From: Bombiscardovia asteroides_K | GTDB lineage: Bacteria > Actinomycetota > Actinomycetes > Actinomycetales > Bifidobacteriaceae | Direction: 5' to 3' | Assembly: GCF_048001765.1 (NCBI RefSeq) | Contig: NZ_CP181447.1 | Location: forward strand, 1,116,001-1,180,000 | DNA: 64,000 nt | Shown here: positions 31,947-39,626 of the stretch, in pieces | Layout: every line of letters starts with the position of its first letter | Numbering within the stretch: the stretch's first letter is position 1 | Position numbers and translations under genes: made by a program | The notes under the pieces: model-generated | What the model saw: only the letters and a program-made list of their open reading frames with translations | Told to the model about the DNA's origin: nothing | Database searches by the model: none

Positions 31947-32057
31947 ATGCCACATAGGAAAAGTCCGAATCGCATAGACTACCATATTTATCCAACCTAC
32001 GTTGAATTGTCAGAGAGCAGTAGAACAAACAGGCCGTCTGTGGCGACTGTGAATTAG
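31947..32057 (+). CDS. Possible small ORF (36 aa)
   Basis: ATG preceded at 4 bp by AAAAAGGAG, an excellent Shine-Dalgarno, in AT-rich DNA. The peptide begins MPHRKSPNRIDYHIYPTYVE, is basic at the start, has no hydrophobic segment and no resemblance I recognise. An even shorter frame (MFNIMKKENHAT) ends inside its start, as a leader peptide might. Could be chance; the ribosome site is the only positive evidence. Confidence 0.25.
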   Translation: MPHRKSPNRIDYHIYPTYVELSESSRTNRPSVATVN

Positions 32058-32359
32058 CCGCGAATGCCCACACCCATCTTGATCATGCTGGGTCTACCCA
32101 GATGACGGCCGGCGGATCAAAACGCGTTCAGTTTCCGCGAAGTACTCAAAACAGACATGAACCCACATGGTCCAAAGGCCGCCCAGGCTGGTCCCATTTA
32201 CAAAATAAGGCTAGTCATCCGAGAGGAATTGGATTGTTACACACGCATAACCAACCCACACCCATTTAAGAGTTTGATGAATTTGATGCCACATAATCTT
32301 ATGCCACCTGCAAAACATTGCATCTCAAACTCACAGCTCAATTAACGAATAAGAGCAAA

Positions 32360-32584
32360 TCAACTGATATTCATATTCCTCGTGATTTCCTTCAAATAAT
32401 GATTTATGGACCATTGATACTCCGCAATCCCTTCTACAACGGTTGACAATTCAATTAGACACTGCTGTATATCGTTGCTTTGCGCAGCGTTCAGAGCGTC
32501 CTTTGCAACATCACAAGGTTCTTTCCGCATATCCCCGCTTCCCTTCTTTGCGTACATGCCCTCGTGCAGCGCAGACGAAAGCAC
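32360..32584 (-). CDS. Small hypothetical protein (up to 74 aa)
   Basis: Unrecognised. As given it begins with GTG at 32584; an internal ATG giving MRKEPCDVAKDALN, preceded by AAGGGAAGCGGGG, is a better-supported start and would leave 56 aa. The sequence is charged and helical (VAKDALNAAQSNDIQQCLIELSTVVEGIAEYQ), without membrane segment or known motif. It has believable protein composition, unlike the other frames in the pocket. It lies 176 bp downstream of the 225-aa gene on the same strand and might be a partner, for example a small regulator, but nothing shows this. Confidence 0.45.
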   Translation of the reverse strand: MLSSALHEGMYAKKGSGDMRKEPCDVAKDALNAAQSNDIQQCLIELSTVVEGIAEYQWSINHYLKEITRNMNIS

Positions 32585-32598
32585 TCTAATGGAGGTAG

Positions 32599-32730
32599 AT
32601 GAATGATGGATTACTAAAAACTTGCGGAAACAATCTGAACCTTGTGGTTTATCTCAAAATAGAGATGCCAAAAGACCTTCACAAGCTGATGATGAACGGA
32701 GTCCTGTCCAAAAGCCCCTTAATGGCTTAA
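32599..32730 (+). CDS. Possible small ORF (43 aa)
   Basis: Plus-strand frame starting 2 bp after GGAGGTAG-type Shine-Dalgarno (GGAGGT), reading MNDGLLKTCGNNLNLVVYLK and ending LSKSPLMA. The spacing is short (3 nt from GGAGG). Hydrophobic and charged residues alternate as in a real small protein, but there is no family I can name. Divergent from the 74-aa gene, starting 15 bp from its outermost start. Confidence 0.25.
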   Translation: MNDGLLKTCGNNLNLVVYLKIEMPKDLHKLMMNGVLSKSPLMA

Positions 32731-32760
32731 CAATAGAACAATATAAGTTTTTGGCAGCCG

Positions 32761-33438
32761 TCAGGATCCTATCGGCGGGAAAACCTGCGCTGCAGTCATC
32801 AAGAGACTAGGAGTTTCGACTATGAAACCTATCGCCAAATCATGGAATATCTTCCGCACACCATTCCACCTATCCTTTTTCTCCTCGGATGTTTTCTCAA
32901 TGGCTATATTCAGAGACTCGCGTAGTCGGGTAAAAGCTTTTTCTAAGACGAAATCACCGGTTATTGAATATTCATCTAAAGCAATTTCCGTCTCATGCAT
33001 TAGACGGTTGATATACAGCGCCAAGCCGGTAGGCAAATCCTCACTCACTTCGCCCAAGATCTTTCTGGCCCGTTCAATCAAATCGGCAATCGTCTCTCTT
33101 TGGGGTTCAGTGAATTGCAAAGAAGATTCCTTCATGCGACCGCTTAGAACCTTCAGACCCAGAAGATCGCCGGATTGTAATTTTTCCCGAGTTTTCGATC
33201 CCCTGACCACCGACCAATCCAACTCATACCCTCCGAAAGGTTTGAGTGCAGACTGTTTGATGCGGGACATGCAATCGTCAAAGAGTGTTGTATCTTCACC
33301 AAGTTCTTTCAACGAATCAACAAAATCATTTACTTCTTGCACAGCATCAACGATATCTGCAAACCGATACCCAGACGCCTCTGCTGTTGTCGCCCATTCA
33401 TTCTCGAAAAAACCCAATAAGTATTCAGCAGCATTCAT
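32761..33438 (-). CDS. Hypothetical 225-aa protein of the accessory pocket
   Basis: The one convincing gene of the AT-rich pocket. ATG is preceded by AAGGATAGGAAACA. The sequence is helix-rich and acidic (YRFADIVDAVQEVNDFVDSL near 24; ETIADLIERARKILGEVSEDL near 115; LMHETEIALDEYSI near 148) with a basic patch, TSEEKKDRWNGVRKIFHDLA, just before a C-terminal hydrophobic stretch FIVETPSLLMTAAQVF (about 206-221) that could insert in or lie on a membrane. No enzyme motif is visible. Codon use is AT-richer than neighbours, consistent with transfer. Function unknown; a phage- or stress-related role would be guesswork. Confidence 0.7.
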   Translation of the reverse strand: MNAAEYLLGFFENEWATTAEASGYRFADIVDAVQEVNDFVDSLKELGEDTTLFDDCMSRIKQSALKPFGGYELDWSVVRGSKTREKLQSGDLLGLKVLSGRMKESSLQFTEPQRETIADLIERARKILGEVSEDLPTGLALYINRLMHETEIALDEYSITGDFVLEKAFTRLRESLNIAIEKTSEEKKDRWNGVRKIFHDLAIGFIVETPSLLMTAAQVFPPIGS

Positions 33439-34302
33439 TGTTTCCTATCCTTCGTTGAAGGCCGTACCCGACATACGGCTTTGCACTCCATCATAGGGGA
33501 ACTGGATGGACCTTCTCCTCGCTCCGACATCACATTTCATAAAGCAATGACCATTACGACGGAGGGCAAACGACTCAAAACAAGAGAAAATCCAATATCC
33601 ATAAATATGCTACACCTGATTGGCGAACGCACCATTCTGGTGTCCAGGCAATCCCTTCGCCGACGCAAGAGTGATATTCTGAACGAAAGTCCGAGACATG
33701 GACGCGTCCCCCAGTTTACGTTATGCCTAATCGACTATTTCCATCGCTTTCGTAGGCGATGCCGTCGCGGTCTTATAGCGCTACTTGCCGATTCTACTGC
33801 GGCTGTATTGAACCCGTCCACCTGCCCGTACGTTCAGGGAAGCGGACATCGGTACATTATATGTGTTGTAGGCCTGGCTATAGAGCAATGCCCGATGAGC
33901 AATGACCAACTCTGGACAGCGCATGAGATTGTCCTCGTACCTGGAAGTGGGTGTAACACACTGGTCTGGTGTTGTTTTCGGGGAACGACCTCCTTGAGCA
34001 TTTCGAACTCGGAGAATCGGTCCGTTACGACACCACACAGGTTCGCAGGTATCAACCATAGAGCGAAATACAGGTCACATATGAGTAGGACTGAAACCTG
34101 AAAGCGATAATTTATTGACACGAAGCACTTTAGAATTCTATAGTTTAGGGGCTATGCCCCCCACGACAGGGTTACAGCCGCGACTGGGTCGATATGTTCC
34201 TCAACCAGATGTAAGACCACCATCCACTCCCTGACCATAACTGTGTGCTTCCTAGGGTGCGCCAATTTTGACGAGGGACATCAAATCGCAGAGGGCGAGG
34301 TT
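33439..34302. other. Accessory intergenic region without convincing genes (right part)
   Basis: About 860 bp between the 225-aa gene and the small ORF before the rRNA methyltransferase. A 206-codon plus-strand frame (33481-34101) is open, and so are shorter minus-strand frames, but the reading is rich in Arg, Cys, Ser and His with no domain pattern or good ribosome site, so I do not call a gene. The region ends in a near-consensus promoter at 34115-34144, listed separately. GC is lower than the core. Confidence 0.6.
34115..34144 (+). promoter_or_regulatory. Near-consensus sigma-70 promoter
   Basis: TTGACA (34115-34120), an 18-bp spacer, then TATAGT (34139-34144). Transcription would start near 34151 and immediately copy a GGGGC-TAT-GCCCC hairpin. 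The next well-supported start codon is that of the methyltransferase at 34526, so the RNA would carry a leader of about 375 nt, or translate the 85-aa frame at 34303. Confidence 0.65.
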
Positions 34303-34560
34303 ATGAATAACGTGGCTAAACCGGCCGCATTACAGAAACTATGGGAAGCATGGATGAGCAACCAAGCGCAGATGGCCTTGAGGAAGAAGGAATTTATGTT
34401 CTTCTGCCATTCCGAATCTTTCCATATCATTCTCAAACCCAGAGACCTGATTGAAAATCACTCAGGCTCAGTTTTCGGTTGCGCCACATATGATATTACC
34501 AGGACCAAAAGGAGGAACGGCAGACGTGCTCAGGGTGAGAATCGACTCCATCGAGGATGA
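34303..34560 (+). CDS. Possible small hypothetical protein (85 aa)
   Basis: ATG preceded by GAGGGCGAGG. Reads MNNVAKPAALQKLWEAWMSN and continues helically to about residue 55 before a basic, less protein-like tail. No recognised family. Its end overlaps the start of the methyltransferase in another frame by 35 bp, so if real it would be coupled to it; it may instead be a chance frame in the leader of that gene. Confidence 0.3.
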   Translation: MNNVAKPAALQKLWEAWMSNQAQMALRKKEFMFFCHSESFHIILKPRDLIENHSGSVFGCATYDITRTKRRNGRRAQGENRLHRG

Positions 34561-35392
34561 CAGAATTGAGGCCTACACCAGGCTGACCGAGCCTCAGCTG
34601 CGCAATCGTCTGGAACCCACCAAGGGCCTGTTTATCGCCGAGTCCCCCAAGGTTATAGCCCGTGCCCTGGCTGCCGGGGTGGAGCCCATTTCTTTCCTGG
34701 TGGAAGAGCCCTGGCTTGAGGGAATGCGCTCAACGTTCGACCAAGTGGACGCAGCCTTCGGATCGAAAGTTCCGGTCTACGTGGCCAGCCCTGCACAGCT
34801 GAAGACCATTACCGGCTACCGGCTGCATCGAGGCGCGTTGGCCGCCATGCGACGCTGGCCTTTGCCCACTGTGGAGCAGATCTGCCACTCAGCAAAGCGA
34901 GTGGCCGTCATGGAAAACATAGTTGATCACACAAACATCGGCGCACTGATGCGTTCTGCGGCAGCACTGCAGGTGGATGCGGTCCTGGTCACCCCCTCCT
35001 GTTCCGACCCTCTTTACCGCAGGGCCGCACGGGTCTCCATGGGCACTGTCTTTCAGGTTCCCTGGACCAGGATTGGCGGCGACGACATTCACGCTTGGCC
35101 CGATCAGGGCTTGAAACAGTTGCATGATCTGGGCTTCACCACGGCGGCCATGGCCCTTAACCCGGATGCCATCAGCCTGGATGAGCTGGCTGAACGGCTA
35201 AGGCCAGGGCCTGAGCAGATTGATCGTCTGGCTCTGATCTTCGGTACCGAAGGCGACGGGCTAAGCCACAGGACCATCGCCCGAGCGGACCTCACCGTGC
35301 GCATACCCATGAGCCACGACGTGGACAGCCTCAATGTGGCTGCCTCAAGTGCCGTGGCCTTCTATGCGACCAGACCCGAGCGTGCTAGCTGA
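34526..35392 (+). CDS. SpoU/TrmH-family RNA 2'-O-methyltransferase
   Basis: A 288-aa SPOUT methyltransferase. Start is GTG at 34526 because AAAAGGAGGA sits 10 bp before it; an upstream ATG at 34490 has no such site. The N-terminal RNA-binding region includes RNRLEPTKGLFIAESPKVIARAL; the SpoU motifs are VAVMENIVDHTNIGALMRSA, RRAARVSMGTVFQVPW, LALIFGTEGDGLSHR and VRIPMSHDVDSLNVAASSAV. It methylates a ribose in rRNA or tRNA; target unknown. Possibly driven by the promoter at 34115. Confidence 0.92.
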   Translation: MLRVRIDSIEDDRIEAYTRLTEPQLRNRLEPTKGLFIAESPKVIARALAAGVEPISFLVEEPWLEGMRSTFDQVDAAFGSKVPVYVASPAQLKTITGYRLHRGALAAMRRWPLPTVEQICHSAKRVAVMENIVDHTNIGALMRSAAALQVDAVLVTPSCSDPLYRRAARVSMGTVFQVPWTRIGGDDIHAWPDQGLKQLHDLGFTTAAMALNPDAISLDELAERLRPGPEQIDRLALIFGTEGDGLSHRTIARADLTVRIPMSHDVDSLNVAASSAVAFYATRPERAS

Positions 35393-35545
35393 CTAAGCCA
35401 ACGTCGGAGCCCTCTGACATGTAGTAAATTCCTACTACCCTCCGCCGCCTCGCTTCATAGCCGGGCACCTAATATCGGGGAACCATTGACATTAGGTATC
35501 TTCCAGTATCAGACAACCGCGAAATGTCGAATGCCCTCGACGAAA

Positions 35546-36862
35546 TCAGTTCTGCCGGGAGACGGCCTGCGAATCCTCATGGATGTAGTCGTCCGGGTCG
35601 ATGGTCCCCCGCCAGCGGCCGATGGCTTTAAGACCGTGGTACATGACCAGCGTGGCCACCGATCCGATGGCGATGCCGTTGAAGCTGACCCCGGCCATAG
35701 CGAAGGTGAAGTCCGCGATGCCCACGATCATGACGACGGCGCCCACGGTCATGTTGACGGACTTGCCGAAGTCCACCTTGTTCTCCACCCAGATACGGAT
35801 GCCCAGCATGCCGATCATGCCGTAGAGCATGGTGGTGACCCCGCCCAGAACGCCGGTGGGAATGGTGTTGATAATGGCTCCGAACTTGGGGCAGAGGGAG
35901 AGCAGGAAGGCGAAGATGGCGGCGCACCAGTAGGCGGCCGTGGAGTAGACCTTGGTGGCGGCCATGACGCCGATGTTCTCCGCGTATGTGGTGGTGCCCG
36001 AGCCTCCGCCCAGTCCGGCCAGCGTGGTGCCCAGTCCGTCGGCCATCAGGGCGGTTCCGATCTGATCGTCATAATCGCGGCCGGTCATCAGGGCCACCGA
36101 CTTGACGTGACCGATGTTCTCGGCCACCAGGACCAGCACCACGGGGATGAACATGGCCAGGACGGATGGGTCGGCCTGAGGCGTGTGGAAGTGAGGCAGA
36201 CCGAACCAGGCGGCCTTTTCCACAGCCGCGAAGTCGACTTGCCCTTGGGTGACCGCGAAGATGTAGCCAACGATGACACCCAAAAGGATGTTGAGACGGC
36301 CGATCAGGCCCTTGAAAAGGACGGCTATCAGCATGACGGCCACCAGGGTGACCAGGGCGGTCAGCGGGGCCGATTTAAAGTTCTTCCATGCCGAGGGAGC
36401 AAGGTTAAAGCCGATGATGGCTACAATGGCACCGTTGACCACCGGGGGCATGATCATATCGATCCATCGCGAGCCCGCAAAGTGGACGATCAGGCCGATC
36501 AGGAAGAGCAGGGCCCCGGTGACCATGATTCCGAAGGAGGCCACAGCCAGACCCTTGTGGGCTGTGGTCACTGCCAGGACCGGAGCGATGAAGCCGAAGG
36601 AACTGCCCAGGTAGGAGGGCAGACGGTTGCGGTTGATCAGCAGGAAGAGGGCCGTGGACATGGCCGTGAAGAAGAGGGTGGTTGAGGGGTCGAATCCGGT
36701 CAGGATAGGGACCAGGAAGGTGGATCCGAACATGGCGATGACATGCTGGGCACCAATACCCGCTGTCCGTGGCCATGTGAGTCGCTCATCGGGTTCCACA
36801 ACCTCACCCGGAGCCAATGTTTTCCCGTCGCCGTGCAGTTTCCAGCCCATGGACAATGCCAT
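35546..36862 (-). CDS. uraA: Uracil/xanthine permease (NCS2 family)
   Basis: A polytopic transporter of about 438 aa with 14 predicted segments in the NCS2 7+7 fold. Landmarks are GIGAQHVIAMFGSTFLVPILTGFDP, SYLGSSFGFIAPVLA, the NCS2 signature in the middle (VAENIGHVKSVALMTGRDYD, with the conserved Glu) and GGSGTTTYAENIGVMAATKVYS. The closest match I recall is UraA-type uracil:H+ symport; xanthine cannot be excluded. I start at ATG 36862; a GTG at 36898 is in frame. A -10 TATACT at 36916-36921 on the minus strand would suit an independent transcript. It lies about 65-100 bp after sufT. Confidence 0.88.
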   Translation of the reverse strand: MALSMGWKLHGDGKTLAPGEVVEPDERLTWPRTAGIGAQHVIAMFGSTFLVPILTGFDPSTTLFFTAMSTALFLLINRNRLPSYLGSSFGFIAPVLAVTTAHKGLAVASFGIMVTGALLFLIGLIVHFAGSRWIDMIMPPVVNGAIVAIIGFNLAPSAWKNFKSAPLTALVTLVAVMLIAVLFKGLIGRLNILLGVIVGYIFAVTQGQVDFAAVEKAAWFGLPHFHTPQADPSVLAMFIPVVLVLVAENIGHVKSVALMTGRDYDDQIGTALMADGLGTTLAGLGGGSGTTTYAENIGVMAATKVYSTAAYWCAAIFAFLLSLCPKFGAIINTIPTGVLGGVTTMLYGMIGMLGIRIWVENKVDFGKSVNMTVGAVVMIVGIADFTFAMAGVSFNGIAIGSVATLVMYHGLKAIGRWRGTIDPDDYIHEDSQAVSRQN

Positions 36863-36963
36863 TTCACTGTGCTTTCTCTCGTGCGCCGTGCCGGTCACGG
36901 CGGACCGGAATCATCAGTATATTCGCATGGGAGGACCCGAAGCGACCTATCGGGCAGATGGTC

Positions 36964-37686
36964 TCACTGATAGGTGGGCATGTTCTCGAAGTTGAAGCCG
37001 ATGGCGGCCAGCTGCTCACGACCCTCAGGGGTGATCATGTCCAGGGTCCAGCGCGGCGACCATGTCCAGTCGATGCGGAACTCCTCGACCAGGCCCGCCA
37101 GAACGCTGGCGCACTGATCCTCGATCAGGTCAGTCAGTGGGCAGGCCGGCGTGGTTAAAGTCATGGTGATGATGGCCCTTCCCAGTTCGTCGATTTCGAT
37201 GCCATAGACCAGTCCCAGGTCAACCACGTCAATACCCAGCTCGGGATCGATGACTTGGTGCAGGGCCTCTCTGACATCCTCGGCTGTGGCCCGACCGATG
37301 TCGTCGACGGCCTTGAGGGGGATGGCCTCCTCGGCGGCTGCCTCAGCATCAGCGGCATTCTGGTCTGCATTCTCCTCGCTATCGGCAACCGACGCACTGG
37401 CCGAGGTTTGATTATTCAAACCTTGGTCCGCAGACGCATCTTGAGGGGAAACTTTCGATGTAGCTTCTTGGGCATGCTGATTGTCGGACTTGTTCATATC
37501 GGACTTCTTGCCCGCCTGGCCATCGACCTGACGCATGGAACCACCCTCGGCCGATTTCAGAACCGTTTCAGCACCCAAGGGATTGCTGGCCAGCGCCTGT
37601 GCCGTGCCGGGATCGCTGATGGCTCTGCCCACTGAGGCCAGGATAGAGTCCTGGGGTTCGGGCACCAGATTCGTATTATCGCTCAT
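36964..37686 (-). CDS. sufT: SufT-like (DUF59/MIP18) Fe-S assembly protein with long N-terminal extension
   Basis: The C-terminal ~105 residues (about 135-240) are the MIP18/DUF59 domain: VREALHQVIDPELGIDVVDLGLVYG, then MTLTTPACPLTDLIEDQ with the conserved Cys. The family usually is about 100-120 aa; here a 50-residue N-terminal piece and a 60-residue Asp/Ala/Ser/Gln-rich disordered linker precede it. The start is firm because ATG overlaps the sufU stop (ATGA). It ends the SUF operon, where SufT aids maturation of Fe-S proteins. The linker DNA holds a strong inverted repeat at 37401-37426. Confidence 0.88.
   Translation of the reverse strand: MSDNTNLVPEPQDSILASVGRAISDPGTAQALASNPLGAETVLKSAEGGSMRQVDGQAGKKSDMNKSDNQHAQEATSKVSPQDASADQGLNNQTSASASVADSEENADQNAADAEAAAEEAIPLKAVDDIGRATAEDVREALHQVIDPELGIDVVDLGLVYGIEIDELGRAIITMTLTTPACPLTDLIEDQCASVLAGLVEEFRIDWTWSPRWTLDMITPEGREQLAAIGFNFENMPTYQ
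37401..37426 (-). repeat. Inverted repeat within the sufT linker coding sequence
   Basis: Arms CCGAGGTTTGA and TCAAACCTTGG around a TTAT loop; 10 of 11 positions are perfect Watson-Crick and the remaining one is a G-T. Lies in the middle of the sequence encoding the disordered linker (QGLNNQTSA). No T run follows, so not a terminator. Confidence 0.6.
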
Positions 37687-38270
37687 ACCTGCTCCTCCTT
37701 CTCACCTTTGTTGCCTTCTTTTCCAGCTGACAGGGCTTGGGCTACCGAGGCCTTCATGCCCTCCCAGCCCAACAGGGCGCACTTGATTCGCATGGGGTAC
37801 TTGGACACGCCCTGGAAGACCATGGCATCGCCAAGAGCGTCCTGGGCCTGCTCGTCCTCGAGTCCAGCTCCACGCGATTCCATGAGCTTGCGGAAGTCGG
37901 CAGCCAGGTCCAAGGCATGATCAACGGTCTGCCCCTGGACCAGATCCACCATGATGGACAGACTGGCCTGGCTGATTGAACAACCCGAACCCTGCCAGAC
38001 GATTCGCTGGATGAGGTCGGGGCCTCCCTGCTCGCCGGGCGCCACCTCCACATGGATGGTTGCCTGATCCCCGCAGGTGGGATTGAACTGATGGGACTCG
38101 GCAGCCAAGCAGGCCTCGTGCTCCACCCTGATGGTCACGCCGTCGCCATCCGGATCCTCCCCCGCATCAGCCTGATCTCCTACACGTCCGTGAGGTTTCC
38201 GGGCTGCGTCCAGGATCACCTCCTGGTACATCTGCTCCAGTTCCTCGTCATCCATCCCGAAATCCGCCAT
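37683..38270 (-). CDS. sufU: Fe-S scaffold/zinc sulfurtransferase SufU
   Basis: A 195-aa IscU-fold protein of the SUF system, receiving sulfur from SufS. Cysteine ligands are Cys66 (NPTCGDQA), Cys97 (GSGCSIS) and Cys164 (RIKCALLGWEG), the SufU pattern. About 30 extra acidic residues (30-60) sit between helix 1 and the first ligand, and the C-terminus ends in a Lys/Glu-rich tail. It lies between sufS (60 bp) and sufT (4-bp overlap). Confidence 0.94.
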   Translation of the reverse strand: MADFGMDDEELEQMYQEVILDAARKPHGRVGDQADAGEDPDGDGVTIRVEHEACLAAESHQFNPTCGDQATIHVEVAPGEQGGPDLIQRIVWQGSGCSISQASLSIMVDLVQGQTVDHALDLAADFRKLMESRGAGLEDEQAQDALGDAMVFQGVSKYPMRIKCALLGWEGMKASVAQALSAGKEGNKGEKEEQV

Positions 38271-38330
38271 GTCCTTAAACCTACCAGTATGTCCTTGCTA
38301 AATCGGTCTATGCGCTGCCGGTGAATGCCC

Positions 38331-39605
38331 TCAGGCCACTCGGAAGAACTTGCGGACTCCAGAGACGGCATCCAGCAGGGCATCCGTGTCGGCCACGGTA
38401 TTGTAAACGCCGGTCGAGGCCCGGTTGGATGCCATCAAGCCAAAGTGACGATGCACCGGTTGGGCGCAGTGGTGCCCTACGCGGATGGCAATGCCGCGCG
38501 AATCCACATACTGGCCCACGTCATGGGGATGAACACCTTGCACATCAAAGGCGACCGTACTAATCCGGTCCTCTGAAGTGGTCGGTCCCAGGATGCGTAC
38601 TCCGTCCAACTCCCCCAGCCTCAACAGACCGGCAGTGATGGCTTTCTCGTGTTCGGCCACGTTCTCCATGCCCAAATTCATCAGCCAATCGGCAGCTGCA
38701 CCAGCACCTATCATCTGGGCCACCGGCTGGGTGCCGGCCTCAAACCGGGCAGGAGGATCCATGTAGCTGGCTGGGCGGTCCAGATAGGCCAGCTCCACCA
38801 TGGATCCGCCGAACGAAGCAGGAGGCAGGGCCTCCAGCAACTCACGGCGGCCATAGAGGAAGCCCACGCCCGTGGGGCCATACATCTTGTGGGCACTCCA
38901 GGCGGCGAAGTCCACGTCCATGGCGTGCAGGTCCACAGGCAGATGAGGCACCGACTGGCAAACATCCAACACCACCAGAGCGCCCACTTGGTGGGCACGG
39001 CGGACGATGGGCTTGATGTCTGTGATGGCACCGGTCACATTGCTGACGTGGGTGACGGCGACCACCTTGGTCCGCTCCGTAATGACCTGATTGGCAGTAT
39101 CGGCCAGAACGCGGCCCTCCGGATCCAGATCGAAGTACCTGAGGACCGCCCCGGTCCGGTAGCAAAGCTCCTGGAAGGGCAGGAGGACCGAGTGATGCTC
39201 AGCCTTGCTGACCACGACCTCATCCCCGGGCTTCAGAGCGAATCGACGGGCCGCCTTGCCTCCGCGACCCAGGCTGGCATTGCCAAAGGCGGTGGCCAGC
39301 AGGTTCAGAGCGGCAGTGGCCCCGGCAGTGACCACGATCTCCTCGCCGCCCTCTTGGCCCTCCGCGCCGACCAGGGCGGCCACGCGGGAGCGGGCATGCT
39401 CGAAGGCCATGGTGCTGCGGGCTGCCAACTCATGGGCCCCCCGGTGCACCCCGGCGTTGTCCTTCAAGTAGAAGTCCCGAACGGTATCGATGACCGCCAG
39501 GGGCTTCTGAGCCGTTGCGGCCGAATCCAGATAGACCAGAGGGTGTCCGTGCACCTGCTGGTCCAGAATCGGAAACTGCTGACGAATGCTGTCATCGATA
39601 ACCAT
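38331..39605 (-). CDS. sufS: Cysteine desulfurase SufS
   Basis: PLP enzyme of 424 aa that takes sulfur from cysteine to form a persulfide. N-terminus VYLDSAATAQKP; histidine stacking PLP in KAEHHSVLLPFQ; Schiff-base Lys in WSAHKMYGPTGVGFLYG; the persulfide Cys in the RVGHHCAQP motif near the C-terminus, as in group II desulfurases. One insertion of about 15 residues (AEGQEGGEE) follows the first domain. Between sufC and sufU, same strand. Confidence 0.96.
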   Translation of the reverse strand: MVIDDSIRQQFPILDQQVHGHPLVYLDSAATAQKPLAVIDTVRDFYLKDNAGVHRGAHELAARSTMAFEHARSRVAALVGAEGQEGGEEIVVTAGATAALNLLATAFGNASLGRGGKAARRFALKPGDEVVVSKAEHHSVLLPFQELCYRTGAVLRYFDLDPEGRVLADTANQVITERTKVVAVTHVSNVTGAITDIKPIVRRAHQVGALVVLDVCQSVPHLPVDLHAMDVDFAAWSAHKMYGPTGVGFLYGRRELLEALPPASFGGSMVELAYLDRPASYMDPPARFEAGTQPVAQMIGAGAAADWLMNLGMENVAEHEKAITAGLLRLGELDGVRILGPTTSEDRISTVAFDVQGVHPHDVGQYVDSRGIAIRVGHHCAQPVHRHFGLMASNRASTGVYNTVADTDALLDAVSGVRKFFRVA

Positions 39606-39626
39606 TGCGGACCTCTTCTCTTATCC

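Larger units (their letters stand above)
31117..32359. other. Accessory intergenic region without convincing genes (left part)
   Basis: About 1.2 kb. Base composition drifts from mixed (31.1-31.7 kb) to clearly AT-rich (31.75-32.36 kb). Open frames exist on both strands but are short, interrupted and unlike any family I know. The stretch about 31.45-31.7 kb contains a GGCTG...CAGCC hairpin and a minus-strand frame reading FSRYLVKADRSA, which has the look of decayed coding sequence, though I cannot assign it. The only items I can support here are the C-tract inverted repeat and one small ORF, listed separately. Confidence 0.6.

Noticed and set aside
33481..34101. A 206-codon plus-strand open frame in the pocket
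   Set aside because: Cys/Arg/Ser-rich, no Shine-Dalgarno, no domain pattern, overlapped by equally open minus-strand frames; better described as non-coding or decayed.
31082..34525. CRISPR array or prophage in the accessory pocket
   Set aside because: No regularly spaced repeats, no integrase, terminase or structural genes are visible.
35426..35496. Two small hairpins between the SpoU methyltransferase and the permease
   Set aside because: Short stems (GTAGTA/TACTAC and CCTAATATC/GACATTAGG) without T runs; not convincing terminators.
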